The notes beneath the pieces are model-generated. The model saw only the letters and a program-made list of their open reading frames with translations, ran no database searches and was not told where the DNA came from. Positions 15,547 to 24,975 of a stretch of 50,177 bases of DNA are shown piece by piece. Every line of letters begins with the position of its first letter. Position 1 is the first letter of the stretch. Made by a program: the position numbers and the translations under genes. Source of the DNA: JBBQXY01 sp051004815 (lineage in GTDB: Bacteria > Chloroflexota > Ktedonobacteria > Ktedonobacterales > Ktedonobacteraceae); NCBI GenBank assembly GCA_051004815.1, contig JBPCJY010000082.1:1-50177 (forward strand), read 5' to 3'.

Positions 15547-17154
15547 ATGGGCATCATTGAATCCCGCGTAGACCGCGGCACCCGCGAATTTCAAGAGAAT
15601 GCACGCTCAATGCAGGCACAGATAGATCAGCTAAGCAAGACTATTCAAGTTGTTCAGCAAGGTGGGGGCGAGGTGGTTATTGCCCGGCACCACAAGCGTA
15701 ATAAGCTCCTGGCGCGTGAGCGCATCCAACTCCTGTGTGACCCAGACACGCCCTTCCTGGAACTGAGTCCGTTAGCGGCGTGGGACATGTACGATAATGA
15801 TGCCCCCGGTGCAGGTATCGTGACTGGCATTGGTCTGGTGGAAGGTCAGGAATGCGTGATTATCGCCAATGATGCTACCGTCAAAGGCGGCACCTACTAT
15901 CCTATGACCGTGAAGAAACATTTACGGGCGCAAGAAATTGCTGAACAGAACCATCTCCCTTGCATCTATTTGGTAGATTCGGGCGGTGCCTTTCTACCAT
16001 TACAGGCCGATGTTTTCCCGGATCGCGAACACTTCGGGCGTATTTTCTATAACCAGGCCCGTATGTCCAGCCAACACATTCCACAAATTGCCGCCGTCAT
16101 GGGCTCCTGCACAGCCGGGGGTGCTTATGTTCCCGCGATGAGCGATGAGACGGTGATTGTGCGTGGCACCGGCACCATCTTTCTCGGAGGGCCACCGTTG
16201 GTCAAAGCTGCCACCGGTGAAGTGGTGACGGCGGAAGACCTTGGTGGTGCGGATGTCCATAGCCGTATATCGGGCGTCACCGACCACTATGCTCTGAACG
16301 ATGAACATGCCCTGGCAATTTGTCGCAGTATCGTCTCCAATCTCAACCGCCGCAAATATATCCCCTGGGATATCGCTACCCCTGAACCACCGCTCTATGA
16401 CTCCAACGACCTGCTGGGCATTGTCCCCATGGATAACCGAAAAAGCTACGATGTGCGCGAGATCATTGCCCGTTTAGTGGATGGCAGCAAATTCCACGAA
16501 TTTAAAGCACTCTATGGCACAACACTGATCTGTGGCTTTGCCAAATTGATGGGTTTTCCGGTCGGCATTATTGCCAATAATGGCATTCTTTTTTCTGAGA
16601 GTGCATTAAAAGCGACCCATTTCATCGAACTATGCGCACAACGCCACACGCCGCTCGTCTTCTTACAAAATATTACCGGCTTTATGGTTGGTCGCCAGTA
16701 TGAAAATGGCGGTATCGCGAAGGATGGAGCCAAGATGGTGATGGCCGTCTCTAATGTTCCTGTGCCGCGCTTTACCGTTATTATTGGCGGCTCATTTGGC
16801 GCGGGCAACTACGGCATGTGCGGGCGAGCCTACTCACCACGACAGTTGTGGATGTGGCCCAATGCACGTATCTCCGTTATGGGTGGCGAACAAGCGGCCA
16901 GTGTGCTGGCAACGGTGCGCCAGGAGGGGTTGGAGGCAAAAGGCAAGCATATGAGCGCGGAGGAAGAGACCGCCTTCAAGCAGCCTCTGCTCGACAAATA
17001 CGAGGCAGAGGGAAACCCTTACTATAGCACCGCTCGCCTCTGGGATGACGGCATCATCGACCCACGCGATACCCGTACAGTGCTGGCCCTTGGCATCGCG
17101 GCCTCACTGAACGCTCCCATGCCCGATACGCCCTTCGGTGTTTTCAGAATGTAA
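15547..17154 (+). CDS. mccB: methylcrotonyl-CoA carboxylase, carboxyltransferase (beta) subunit
   Basis: 535 residues from the ATG at 15547, the usual length for this subunit. The frame is open to an ATG at 15481, but the extra 22 residues are basic and unlike the family start. The N- and C-terminal crotonase-like halves of the carboxyltransferase are complete. Segments such as NDATVKGGTYYPMTVKKHLR, DSGGAFLPLQADVFPD and MGSCTAGGAYVPAMSDE are characteristic of methylcrotonyl-CoA rather than propionyl-CoA carboxylases. The enzyme carboxylates 3-methylcrotonyl-CoA in leucine degradation, using biotin on the alpha subunit (19269-21329). It starts 92 bases after the restriction-methylase and is followed after 32 bases by the hydratase gene, so the two latter genes are co-transcribed. 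Confidence 0.93.
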   Translation: MGIIESRVDRGTREFQENARSMQAQIDQLSKTIQVVQQGGGEVVIARHHKRNKLLARERIQLLCDPDTPFLELSPLAAWDMYDNDAPGAGIVTGIGLVEGQECVIIANDATVKGGTYYPMTVKKHLRAQEIAEQNHLPCIYLVDSGGAFLPLQADVFPDREHFGRIFYNQARMSSQHIPQIAAVMGSCTAGGAYVPAMSDETVIVRGTGTIFLGGPPLVKAATGEVVTAEDLGGADVHSRISGVTDHYALNDEHALAICRSIVSNLNRRKYIPWDIATPEPPLYDSNDLLGIVPMDNRKSYDVREIIARLVDGSKFHEFKALYGTTLICGFAKLMGFPVGIIANNGILFSESALKATHFIELCAQRHTPLVFLQNITGFMVGRQYENGGIAKDGAKMVMAVSNVPVPRFTVIIGGSFGAGNYGMCGRAYSPRQLWMWPNARISVMGGEQAASVLATVRQEGLEAKGKHMSAEEETAFKQPLLDKYEAEGNPYYSTARLWDDGIIDPRDTRTVLALGIAASLNAPMPDTPFGVFRM

Positions 17155-17186
17155 GCACTACTCACACTATGCGAGGAGAAGTTGTT

Positions 17187-17978
17187 ATGTCAACATACAC
17201 ACTTGTCACGGTCGAACGCAGTTTTCAAGATAAAGTTGCCACTGTTACTATGCGCCGTGCAGCAGTACATAATGCCCTTAATACACAACTCGCCCAAGAT
17301 TTACAGGCGGCATTTACCGACTTGCTGGCGGATACGCGGCTCCACGCCGTCGTCCTGACCGGTGAAGGGCCATCGTTCAGTGCAGGTGCTGACCTCTCGA
17401 TGATGAAAGAAGCGGCTACCTTTAGCCAGGAACAAAACCTGAGCGATGCATTGCGCCTGGCCGACCTCTTCGATACTATCAATAGTTTTCCTTGTCCAGT
17501 CGTTGGGCGTATCAATGGTACTGCTATGGGCGGGGGAGCCGGATTTATTGCCGTGTGCGATATAGTGATTGCCGCCGAGAATGCACGATTGGCTTTCAGT
17601 GAGGTGAAACTAGGGATTGCGCCAGCCGTGATCTCGCCGTATGTTGTACGCAAAATAGGTGAGAGCCATGCGCGTGTCTTATTTGTCACAGGAGAACGCT
17701 TCAGTGCTGTACGCGCCCGTGAAATTGGCCTGGTGCATACGGTGGTTAAACTGGAAGAACTCGACGCCGCGGTTGAGAAAACACTGAAAGAATTGTTGCG
17801 CAGTGGGCCACAGGCATTGCGGGCATGTAAACAATTAGCCTTGCATGTTGGGCAAATGGATCATGACAGCGCGAGAAAATATACGGCTGAGGTGATCGCT
17901 ACCCTGCGCGTTAGTGCCGAGGGGCAAGAAGGGTTGCGTTCATTCCTGGAGAAGCGAGACCCAATTTGGGTCTCATAA
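17187..17978 (+). CDS. enoyl-CoA hydratase/isomerase family, probable methylglutaconyl-CoA hydratase
   Basis: 263 residues from the ATG at 17187. AGGAG lies upstream at normal spacing, whereas an ATG at 17169 precedes that site. The crotonase fold is recognised from FSAGADLSMMKEA (oxyanion-hole loop) and INGTAMGGGAGFIAVCDIVIA. The acidic position in the LAFSEVKLGIAPAVISPYV region fits hydratases of the LiuC group. Placed directly after mccB, it would hydrate 3-methylglutaconyl-CoA, the product of the carboxylase, to HMG-CoA. Substrate choice within the crotonase family is inferred from neighbours. The stop lies in the arm of a long hairpin shared with the opposite kinase gene. Confidence 0.85.
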   Translation: MSTYTLVTVERSFQDKVATVTMRRAAVHNALNTQLAQDLQAAFTDLLADTRLHAVVLTGEGPSFSAGADLSMMKEAATFSQEQNLSDALRLADLFDTINSFPCPVVGRINGTAMGGGAGFIAVCDIVIAAENARLAFSEVKLGIAPAVISPYVVRKIGESHARVLFVTGERFSAVRAREIGLVHTVVKLEELDAAVEKTLKELLRSGPQALRACKQLALHVGQMDHDSARKYTAEVIATLRVSAEGQEGLRSFLEKRDPIWVS

Positions 17979-18050
17979 ATTGCAATGCGCGAGGCGTGTA
18001 TAGTGTGCAATGCAGCAACTATAACGCCTCGTGCATTGCAATTTATGAGA
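17971..18050. terminator. very long bidirectional hairpin spanning both stop codons
   Basis: Arms 17971-18004 and 18018-18050 are nearly fully complementary, from TCTCATAAATTGCAATGC on the left to its complement on the right, with one or two bulged bases and a 13-nt loop. It contains the TAA of the hydratase gene and the TAA of the convergent kinase gene. There is no U tract. A bidirectional terminator is inferred. Confidence 0.75.
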
Positions 18051-19074
18051 GAGTCTGTGTTGTCTTTTTGTTCATGGGTAGTTCTACGATAAAGGTGCTG
18101 CCTTTTCCCGCTCGTGATCTACACCAGATCCGACCGTGATGACGCTCGACGATATCTTTGCAAATGGCAAGGCCAAGCCCTAAGCCACTTTTTGCTGAGA
18201 CTTGCTCTTCCGGCCCACGATAAAATGGTTCAAAGATATGCGTCTGTTGCTCCATTGGAATGCCTGCACCATTATCCTGCACTTCTATGATGCCAATATC
18301 ATGATGCTGCAAGGCAGTTACTTTCACCAGGGTATCTTCAGAAGAATAGCGCAGCGCATTACTCACCAGATTCACCACCACTTGATGCAGTCGATCAACA
18401 TCGGCGTATATTTGTACAGAACGAATAGGAGTTGCTATTTCAATGCCGCGACCGGTAAGTTGACGTTGCTCTTCGACCACTTCACGGCACAAATCGACCA
18501 GATCACAATGACTCAAACGTAAAGTGATCTTTCCGGAGCGAATATTATATAGATTGAGTAGATCATCAACGAGTACATTGAGTCGACGCGTCTGTCCATC
18601 GATACTCTCCAGAGCGGAACGCATTGAAGCTAGTTCCGTGGGGAGTTCTGGTAGCTTTGCTAGACGGCGTAGTACCAGTTGCGCCTGACCAATAATGGTC
18701 GTCATCGGTGTTTTCAGTTCATGAGAGGCCATAGTAAGAAAATGATCTTTTAATTCAGTTTCATGCTCACTGCTATATTTATATAGCTGGAGATGCTTTT
18801 CTTCCTCCACGGCAACGATATGTGGTACCGCTATCTCTTGTTGCTGCGAAATCTTTTTGTTGTTCATACCAGTAATAATGAAAGACAGGATGTGCCGAGT
18901 CAATCGAAAAAAGCGTACTAATAAGCTAATAAAAGAAATGCTAAAAAAGTATGCGAGAAAAGGGTTCTGCTTTCGCTGCTGCGGGGCAACCCCATGTACG
19001 CGCAACGGGGTTCTTCGCCGCGCTTGCTCTAGTACAAGAGGATGACTATTGTGTTTTAAACGCATTTCTTGCAT
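18043..19074 (-). CDS. membrane-anchored sensor histidine kinase
   Basis: 343 residues. A hydrophobic stretch at about 38-68 (FLAYFFSISFISLLV, then HILSFIITGM) anchors it. There is no extracellular sensor domain. The dimerisation/phosphoacceptor domain has H118 in MASHELKTPMTT. The ATP domain has the N box (VVNLVSNALRYS), the G1 box (VQDNGAGIP) and a G2 box (GLGLGLAICKDIV). The protein should autophosphorylate. No response regulator is adjacent, so it is an orphan kinase. It lies antisense between two parts of the methylcrotonyl-CoA carboxylase locus, and AGGAGGAGG precedes the ATG. The start could also be the ATG three codons in. Confidence 0.9.
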   Translation of the reverse strand: MQEMRLKHNSHPLVLEQARRRTPLRVHGVAPQQRKQNPFLAYFFSISFISLLVRFFRLTRHILSFIITGMNNKKISQQQEIAVPHIVAVEEEKHLQLYKYSSEHETELKDHFLTMASHELKTPMTTIIGQAQLVLRRLAKLPELPTELASMRSALESIDGQTRRLNVLVDDLLNLYNIRSGKITLRLSHCDLVDLCREVVEEQRQLTGRGIEIATPIRSVQIYADVDRLHQVVVNLVSNALRYSSEDTLVKVTALQHHDIGIIEVQDNGAGIPMEQQTHIFEPFYRGPEEQVSAKSGLGLGLAICKDIVERHHGRIWCRSRAGKGSTFIVELPMNKKTTQTLS

Positions 19075-19268
19075 GACCTCCTCCTGTTTCTATAATAACT
19101 TAATTGATAGCATATGGAGTTGATTCTTCCCCAACGTATACACTCATAGGGTTACACGTAATATCTTACGGGTACGTTTCAGAACGGCTACCCACCTTAT
19201 TTGTCAGGATACAGGTGAATGTCGTAAGATGAGACATATTGAGCAATCAGAGAAGTCAGGTACGATAT

Positions 19269-21329
19269 ATGTTTCATAAAGTTTTGGTCGCGAATCGTGG
19301 AGAAATCGCCGTGCGTATCATGGCTACCTGCCGTGAGATGGGCATCCGCACGGTCGCCGTCTATTCCGAAGCAGATAGCACTGCACTGCACGTTCGAGAA
19401 GCCGACGAGGCCTATTGTATCGGCCCGGCTCCTGCCACGCAGAGCTATTTGCGTATTGACGCCATCATCGCCGTAGCCAAGCAGAGTGGCGCGGAAGCGA
19501 TCCATCCTGGCTACGGCTTTCTCTCAGAAAATACCGCTTTTGTGGCCGCTTGTGAGCAGGCGGGCATTATTTTCATTGGGCCACCCACGTCAGCTATGCG
19601 TCTCATGGGTTCTAAGATTGCCGCCAAGAAGTTGGCGCAGTCAGTCGATGCGCCCATCATCCCAGGCTACAATGGTGAGAGCCAGGATGAAGCTATTTTG
19701 CTACAAGAGGCGGAACGCATTGGATTTCCATTGCTCATCAAAGCCTCGGCAGGTGGGGGTGGCAAAGGGATGCGCGAAGTGTATCAGCTTGTTGATTTCG
19801 CGGAACAATTAGCGGGAGCAAGGCGCGAAGCAGTGGCCTCGTTCGGCGATGGAACGGTCTTTCTTGAACGGTTGATACAGCAGCCGCGCCATGTCGAGAT
19901 ACAGATACTGGGTGATACCTTCGGCAACCTTATCCACCTGGGCGAACGTGAATGCTCTATTCAGCGTCGGCATCAAAAAATTGTTGAGGAGAGTCCTTCA
20001 GTCGCGCTCACCCCTGCGCTGCGTACGGAAATGGGTTCCGCCGCGGTGAGGATTGCTAAAGCGGCGGGGTATGTTAATGCTGGCACAATGGAGTTTATCC
20101 TGGATGCTGATCGGCACTTCTATTTTCTGGAAATGAATACGCGTTTGCAAGTGGAACATCCGGTGACTGAGTTCGTCACTGGCATTGACCTCGTGCGCCA
20201 TCAGTTGCTCATTGCTGCTGGTGAGCCGCTACAACTCGCTCAAGAGCAGGTGAGTACGCGTGGGCATGCCATTGAAATGCGCCTCTACGCCGAAGATCCC
20301 ACACAGGACTTTCTGCCCTCAACAGGCGTGGTCACAGACTTTATCAGGCCTCAAGGTCCAGGTATACGCATTGATAGCGGCATTGAGCGCGGCGATGAGA
20401 TCACGCAATTTTATGATCCGATGATCGCCAAAATGATCGTCTATGCGGAGGATCGGACAGCAGCAATTGAGCGCATGACTGGAGCATTGGCACAAACCGC
20501 CGTATTCGGCGTGAAGACGAATGCATCGTTGCTGTACACTATTATTACACATCCAGCTTTTAAAGAAGGACAAACGCATACCAGTTTTCTGATCGAACAT
20601 CACCTTCTTGGCGATACCCTTACCCAGGCGAATGAAAACATTCCTGATGAAGTGCTTATCGCAGCCACACTCTATGATGTCATAGGGGATGGAGCAGGGC
20701 AACACGCGCACAATAGCCATACATCATCTGCATCTTCCGCCTATCCTGGAGCCAGTTCGCCATGGACAACACTAGGGCCATGGCGTATGGTAGGAGGAGC
20801 GAGGCTCATACGCTATAATTACCAGGGGAAGGAGCATAGTATTGCCATCCGACCAGCGCACAGTGCTGACAGCGTTGATAGTGCTGACCGCGCATGGAGT
20901 ATGCAGATTAATGGAAGGCCAGCAGAGATCATTAGCTGCGTATTTGGCAATGTGGGCCTGGTTTTGATACGGCAGGGAGCCGTCCAAGTGCGTAGCTATG
21001 TACAGCACGAGGAAGATCAGACGCAAGTACATATGCATGGACAGATGTACGAGTTGGAAAGAAGGCAACCACCGAATGTTGATACAGCCGCACAGGGCAT
21101 CAATCCTGCTCAGACGCAAAAAAAGCTGACCGCGCCGATGGCCGGAACAATTGTCAAAGTACAGGTTGTCGATGGTGAAGCGGTCGCACAACGCCAGGTG
21201 CTGGTGATACTGAGTGCCATGAAGATGGAGCACACTATTGCCGCCCCCTATGCCGGTACCGTGCGCCATGTGTATTTTCCAGAAGGGGCGGTCGTCAGAG
21301 GTGGTGCCACCATCGTAGAGATGGAGTAG
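19269..21329 (+). CDS. mccA: biotin-dependent acyl-CoA carboxylase alpha subunit (biotin carboxylase + BCCP)
   Basis: 686 residues from the ATG at 19269 (a TTG 30 bases upstream is less likely). Order: biotin carboxylase N domain (FHKVLVANRGEIAVRI), ATP-grasp with KASAGGGGKGMREV and FLEMNTRLQVEHPVTE, C domain, a variable middle, and a C-terminal biotinyl domain with the lysine in LSAMKMEHTIAAP. The length and layout match methylcrotonyl-CoA carboxylase alpha. With the beta subunit at 15547-17154 it would give a complete enzyme, although a histidine kinase on the opposite strand separates them. A role in another acyl-CoA carboxylase is possible, because such subunits can be shared. The dehydrogenase gene follows after 35 bases. 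Confidence 0.92.
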   Translation: MFHKVLVANRGEIAVRIMATCREMGIRTVAVYSEADSTALHVREADEAYCIGPAPATQSYLRIDAIIAVAKQSGAEAIHPGYGFLSENTAFVAACEQAGIIFIGPPTSAMRLMGSKIAAKKLAQSVDAPIIPGYNGESQDEAILLQEAERIGFPLLIKASAGGGGKGMREVYQLVDFAEQLAGARREAVASFGDGTVFLERLIQQPRHVEIQILGDTFGNLIHLGERECSIQRRHQKIVEESPSVALTPALRTEMGSAAVRIAKAAGYVNAGTMEFILDADRHFYFLEMNTRLQVEHPVTEFVTGIDLVRHQLLIAAGEPLQLAQEQVSTRGHAIEMRLYAEDPTQDFLPSTGVVTDFIRPQGPGIRIDSGIERGDEITQFYDPMIAKMIVYAEDRTAAIERMTGALAQTAVFGVKTNASLLYTIITHPAFKEGQTHTSFLIEHHLLGDTLTQANENIPDEVLIAATLYDVIGDGAGQHAHNSHTSSASSAYPGASSPWTTLGPWRMVGGARLIRYNYQGKEHSIAIRPAHSADSVDSADRAWSMQINGRPAEIISCVFGNVGLVLIRQGAVQVRSYVQHEEDQTQVHMHGQMYELERRQPPNVDTAAQGINPAQTQKKLTAPMAGTIVKVQVVDGEAVAQRQVLVILSAMKMEHTIAAPYAGTVRHVYFPEGAVVRGGATIVEME

Positions 21330-21364
21330 GAGCGCAAACTTTATCGCGGAAAAGGAGTATAGTA

Positions 21365-22264
21365 ATGCAATTAGGATTTATCGGCATCGGGGTGATGGGT
21401 CGCCCAATGGTGCTTAACCTGCTGAAAGCCGGACATCAGGTTACGATTTTCGCACGGCACCCAGAAAAGCCAGAGGTACAAGAGGTTTTGCAAGCCGGGG
21501 CAAAGCGGGCACCGTCAGCGCGTGCGGTGGCGATAGCCTCGGATATAGTCATTACGATGGTGCCGAACTCCATGCAAGTGGAGGAGGTAGTAGCCGGTGA
21601 GCAAGGTGTTCTTGAAGGCGTACGCAAAGGCTTGATTATTATCGACATGAGTACCATTGCCCCTACGATGAGTCAGAAGATGGCTGAGGCCGCCGCTGCT
21701 CATGGAGCGCACTTCCTCGATGCGCCTGTCAGTGGTGGCTCACAAGGGGCTGTCAATGGTGCGCTGACCATCATGGTGGGCGGTGAGCGCGAGATATTTG
21801 AGCAAGCGCGTCCGGTATTAGAGGCCATGGGCAAAAAAGAGAATATTTTCTATGTTGGGCGACACGGCTCCGGTGAAGTGGTGAAGATCGTCAACAACAT
21901 ATTGTGCGGTGCTATCGCGGCGGCTATTGCCGAATCGTTTGTGCTGGGAGTCAAAGCTGGTGCCGACGTAGAGACAATGGCGAAGGTCATTGGCGTCAGC
22001 AGTGGCGCGAGTTGGCAGCTTTCCAATCAATTTCCCTTACGCGCTTTTAATGGCAGCTTTCAGCCCGGCTTTATGACCGACCTCCTGCACAAAGACCTGG
22101 GGCTTGCCCTGGAATTAGCGGCGGAACATCAAACTCCGCTGGCCTTGACGGCCCTGACGCGGCAGATGTACGAGATGGCCCGTGCGGCAGGCTATGGCAG
22201 TGAGGACTATACAGCGCTGCTGAAAGTCCTGGAAAAAATGGCAGATGTCGAGGTGAGAAGCTAG
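21365..22264 (+). CDS. 3-hydroxyisobutyrate dehydrogenase family protein
   Basis: 299 residues. The N-terminal Rossmann domain opens with GFIGIGVMGRPMVLNLLKAGH. The substrate-binding signature is DAPVSGGSQGAVNGALTIMVGG. The catalytic lysine lies in GEVVKIVNNIL, and the C-terminal helical domain is complete. The family includes 3-hydroxyisobutyrate dehydrogenase (valine degradation) and tartronate semialdehyde reductase. The position behind the branched-chain acyl-CoA carboxylase genes favours the former, but the sequence alone does not settle it. It ends in a perfect hairpin shared with the opposite protease gene. Confidence 0.87.
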   Translation: MQLGFIGIGVMGRPMVLNLLKAGHQVTIFARHPEKPEVQEVLQAGAKRAPSARAVAIASDIVITMVPNSMQVEEVVAGEQGVLEGVRKGLIIIDMSTIAPTMSQKMAEAAAAHGAHFLDAPVSGGSQGAVNGALTIMVGGEREIFEQARPVLEAMGKKENIFYVGRHGSGEVVKIVNNILCGAIAAAIAESFVLGVKAGADVETMAKVIGVSSGASWQLSNQFPLRAFNGSFQPGFMTDLLHKDLGLALELAAEHQTPLALTALTRQMYEMARAAGYGSEDYTALLKVLEKMADVEVRS

Positions 22265-22316
22265 CGCACAACAAACTGGCTGCTTGAGCATGTTCAAGCA
22301 GCCAGTTTGTTGTGCG
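22265..22316. terminator. perfect 23-bp hairpin between convergent genes
   Basis: Arms 22265-22287 and 22294-22316 are exactly complementary with a 6-nt loop, starting right after the dehydrogenase stop. There is no U tract. It probably terminates both convergent genes. Confidence 0.8.
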
Positions 22317-22330
22317 TTACAGTAGTATGC

Positions 22331-23407
22331 CTATTGTATAAACGAGAAAATCAGGCCATGTGAGAGCGACATACCGAAGACCAGCACAGCTGCTAAGCCA
22401 AAGTAGACCAGGCCGAGGATGATACGCTCACCTAGAGGTACCGCATAGTAGGCTTTGTCCTGCTGATTGGCAGGATTGCTCCGCCGCGCCCAGAACTGAG
22501 TGCCAGCCATAATCACAAAGAAAAGCAGCCAGGGTGAAAAGTTTCCTTGCACCCATGTCCAAACGAGATAGCCAATTAAGCCCAGGAACCCCAGTATCCA
22601 TACGCGTCGATCAATGGCCGCTAACACGCGACCACCATCAAATGGCACGATCGGTATCAAATTGAAGAGGTTCATGAAAAAACCGAAGTAGGCCAATGGT
22701 GCCCAGATGCTGCGTACATCTGGCGATTGCAGTGCCAGGAATAAACAGACAGAAGAGGCCAAAGCTCCCGCAATTGGGCCAGCAATGCCGACCTCCGCCT
22801 CGTCTCTAGCGTTCTTGGGCATTTGACTCATAAAAACGGCGGCACCGAGCATAGGAATGAAGATCATCCCACCCACCGGTATTCCCTTGAGCTTCATGAC
22901 AATGGCATGTCCCATTTCATGGATAAAGAGCAAGGCCACTAACCCAACGGCAAAAGGCCAACCAAAAAGATAGGAGTAGAGCACAATAGAGATGATAGCA
23001 CTGAAGCCCGCGAAACCAAACTTCAGGAGATAGACCAGCCACTGTAGCTTGAGCAGAGCCGCTACGATTGCGCCAATGCCACCCAGACCCGCCAAACCTT
23101 TGCGCTTCTTAGCACTGCCCATTTTCCCATCTTGCGCCGCCTCACGCTGGTCGGAACCAACATCAACCGTGTAGCCCTCCAAACTCGCTGGGCCACGATA
23201 CTCCGTTGCTATCACCGGCTCATCGTTGTCTTGCACATGTGAGCCATAAGCAAAGCTAGTATAGTCAGTATACGGCTCTAATGGCTCTACAGGCTGGACA
23301 GAACGAGGCGCGTGCAAGGAGTCTTGCTGGTAAAAGGTCGGGTCGGCATAATTGGTCTCAGTCAAATTTTCCCTGGATTGAGAAAATTCGTTAGATCTCC
23401 ATGGCAT
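22331..23407 (-). CDS. M50 (site-2 protease-like) membrane metalloprotease
   Basis: 358 residues from the ATG at 23407; GAGG lies 6 bases upstream, and a TTG four codons earlier is not favoured. The first 95 residues are polar, Pro/Ser/Tyr-rich and probably disordered. About six membrane spans follow. The zinc site is visible as HEMGH in LLFIHEMGHAIV, and the second motif as NLIPIVPFDGGRV, which supplies the third metal ligand. Such enzymes cut membrane proteins within the bilayer. No PDZ domain is present, which is like the short Rip1/SREBP-type group. The target is unknown; no anti-sigma factor gene lies nearby. Confidence 0.88.
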   Translation of the reverse strand: MPWRSNEFSQSRENLTETNYADPTFYQQDSLHAPRSVQPVEPLEPYTDYTSFAYGSHVQDNDEPVIATEYRGPASLEGYTVDVGSDQREAAQDGKMGSAKKRKGLAGLGGIGAIVAALLKLQWLVYLLKFGFAGFSAIISIVLYSYLFGWPFAVGLVALLFIHEMGHAIVMKLKGIPVGGMIFIPMLGAAVFMSQMPKNARDEAEVGIAGPIAGALASSVCLFLALQSPDVRSIWAPLAYFGFFMNLFNLIPIVPFDGGRVLAAIDRRVWILGFLGLIGYLVWTWVQGNFSPWLLFFVIMAGTQFWARRSNPANQQDKAYYAVPLGERIILGLVYFGLAAVLVFGMSLSHGLIFSFIQ

Positions 23408-23507
23408 AAATGGCCTCAATTCTGGCAGGGCTATAGTTTCTTTTTGTACTACATATTATATACTACGTATAACAAGGTTTAGGAGTTGTGTTATTCCTTT
23501 TGCGGCG

Positions 23508-24839
23508 TTAGAGGGTGATACCGAAAATCGTACTGAGTAATAACAACGCAATAAGCATAGTCACTAAAATAACGGTGATCCATGCAATGATGTTGAAACC
23601 AAGCTTATTCACATGTTGCCCCATCAAGCGACGATTATTGATCAGCAAGATGATAAAAACGAGCAGAATAGGCACCATTGCGGCATTCAAATCTTGCAAC
23701 ACGATCAGCACTTGAATGATTGGCAAGCCAGGAATGAGCGTGATGAGAACACTTACAATAATCAGTCCGGTAAAGATACTTTGAAACACCGGTGCTTCTC
23801 GAAAACTACGCGACACCCCGCGTTCAAAGCCAAAGGCTTCACAAATGCCATAGGCCGTAGAAAGTGGTAACACAGCCGCCGCCAATAATGATGCCCCAAA
23901 AAGACCAATCCCAAAAAGCAACCCGGCGTATTGCCCGGCAAAGGCCTTTAGAGAAAGGGCCGCGTCAATGGCGGTCTGTACAGGATGGTTAGGATACAGA
24001 GTAGCGCCTGTCGCCACTACGACAAAACCCGCGATAAGCACCGCAAAAATAGTTCCGCTATAGACATCAATCTGCTCAAAAATGTACTCACCCGCGTGAA
24101 TGCCTTTATCGGCCACCGAGGATTGGACGTAAAATTGCATATACGGACTGATCGTCGTCCCCACGAGAGCAACTGCCGTCAATAAATAGCCACTACTCGT
24201 ATCCAAATGAGGAAAGAAAACTTGCCGCCCAACGTTGCTCCACACCGGATGGGCAGCAAAAGCCGCCGGGATATATGCCAGGAACCCCAGAGACATGAGC
24301 AAGAAGATTTTTTCAACGCGCCGATAGGAACCCTTTATCACAAGCCACCAGATAGCCAAGCCGGCCAAAGGGACAATGACGTATATCCAGGGCGTATGCG
24401 GATCGTTCGCCAATACTTGTACACTGGCCGCAATACCAAGAAATTCTGAGACCGTTACACCGGTATTCGCGATCAAGAGTGCTGACATTGCCAGCGCAGT
24501 CCAGCGCACACCAAACTGTTCACGAATAAGGTCGGCCAACCCTTTGCCAGTAATAGCTCCCATACGAGCACACATTTCCTGGACAATAGCGAGACAAAAG
24601 CCGGCGAGGGCTAATGCCCATAAGAGATTAAAGCCATAACTGGCACCAGCCGTCGCAAAAGTCGCAATACCACCAGCATCATTGCCCGCGTTGGCGGCGA
24701 TGAGTCCCGGTCCCAACACAGTAAATAGTTTAAACACAGGCGAGGAGCGGCTTAAACGAAAACGCGACCGCGCCAACTTTTTAGAAGTTGTACGGTCTTT
24801 GCGCGATCGTTTTAGTGCTTTCTGGTCGGGCGCATCCAT
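23508..24839 (-). CDS. NRAMP-family divalent metal transporter, atypical metal site
   Basis: 443 residues with a basic N-terminal tail of about 35 residues and about eleven membrane spans. The NRAMP fold is recognisable from GPGLIAANAGNDAGGIATFA in helix 1 and GTTISPYMQFYVQSS in helix 6. In classical manganese/iron NRAMP proteins these positions read DPGN and a Met-Pro-His motif. Here helix 1 has a NDAGG-type motif and the helix 6 methionine is replaced, as in NRAMP-related proteins with other ion preferences. The ATG at 24839 is used, with a weak ribosome site; a GTG three codons upstream is possible. It stands alone on its strand between the protease and cinA. The ion (magnesium, manganese or other) cannot be fixed from sequence. 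Confidence 0.82.
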   Translation of the reverse strand: MDAPDQKALKRSRKDRTTSKKLARSRFRLSRSSPVFKLFTVLGPGLIAANAGNDAGGIATFATAGASYGFNLLWALALAGFCLAIVQEMCARMGAITGKGLADLIREQFGVRWTALAMSALLIANTGVTVSEFLGIAASVQVLANDPHTPWIYVIVPLAGLAIWWLVIKGSYRRVEKIFLLMSLGFLAYIPAAFAAHPVWSNVGRQVFFPHLDTSSGYLLTAVALVGTTISPYMQFYVQSSVADKGIHAGEYIFEQIDVYSGTIFAVLIAGFVVVATGATLYPNHPVQTAIDAALSLKAFAGQYAGLLFGIGLFGASLLAAAVLPLSTAYGICEAFGFERGVSRSFREAPVFQSIFTGLIIVSVLITLIPGLPIIQVLIVLQDLNAAMVPILLVFIILLINNRRLMGQHVNKLGFNIIAWITVILVTMLIALLLLSTIFGITL

Positions 24840-24975
24840 AAGGCACACACAGGATCACTGAAAAATCAGTGGTTCGTTCCTGTCCTTCCCACAGCATTGA
24901 TTCTTGAGGCTGATAATATCACTTCACTCTTGTAGTTACAAGAAAAGCAAACTAAAGGATGATACAAGCTAAACC

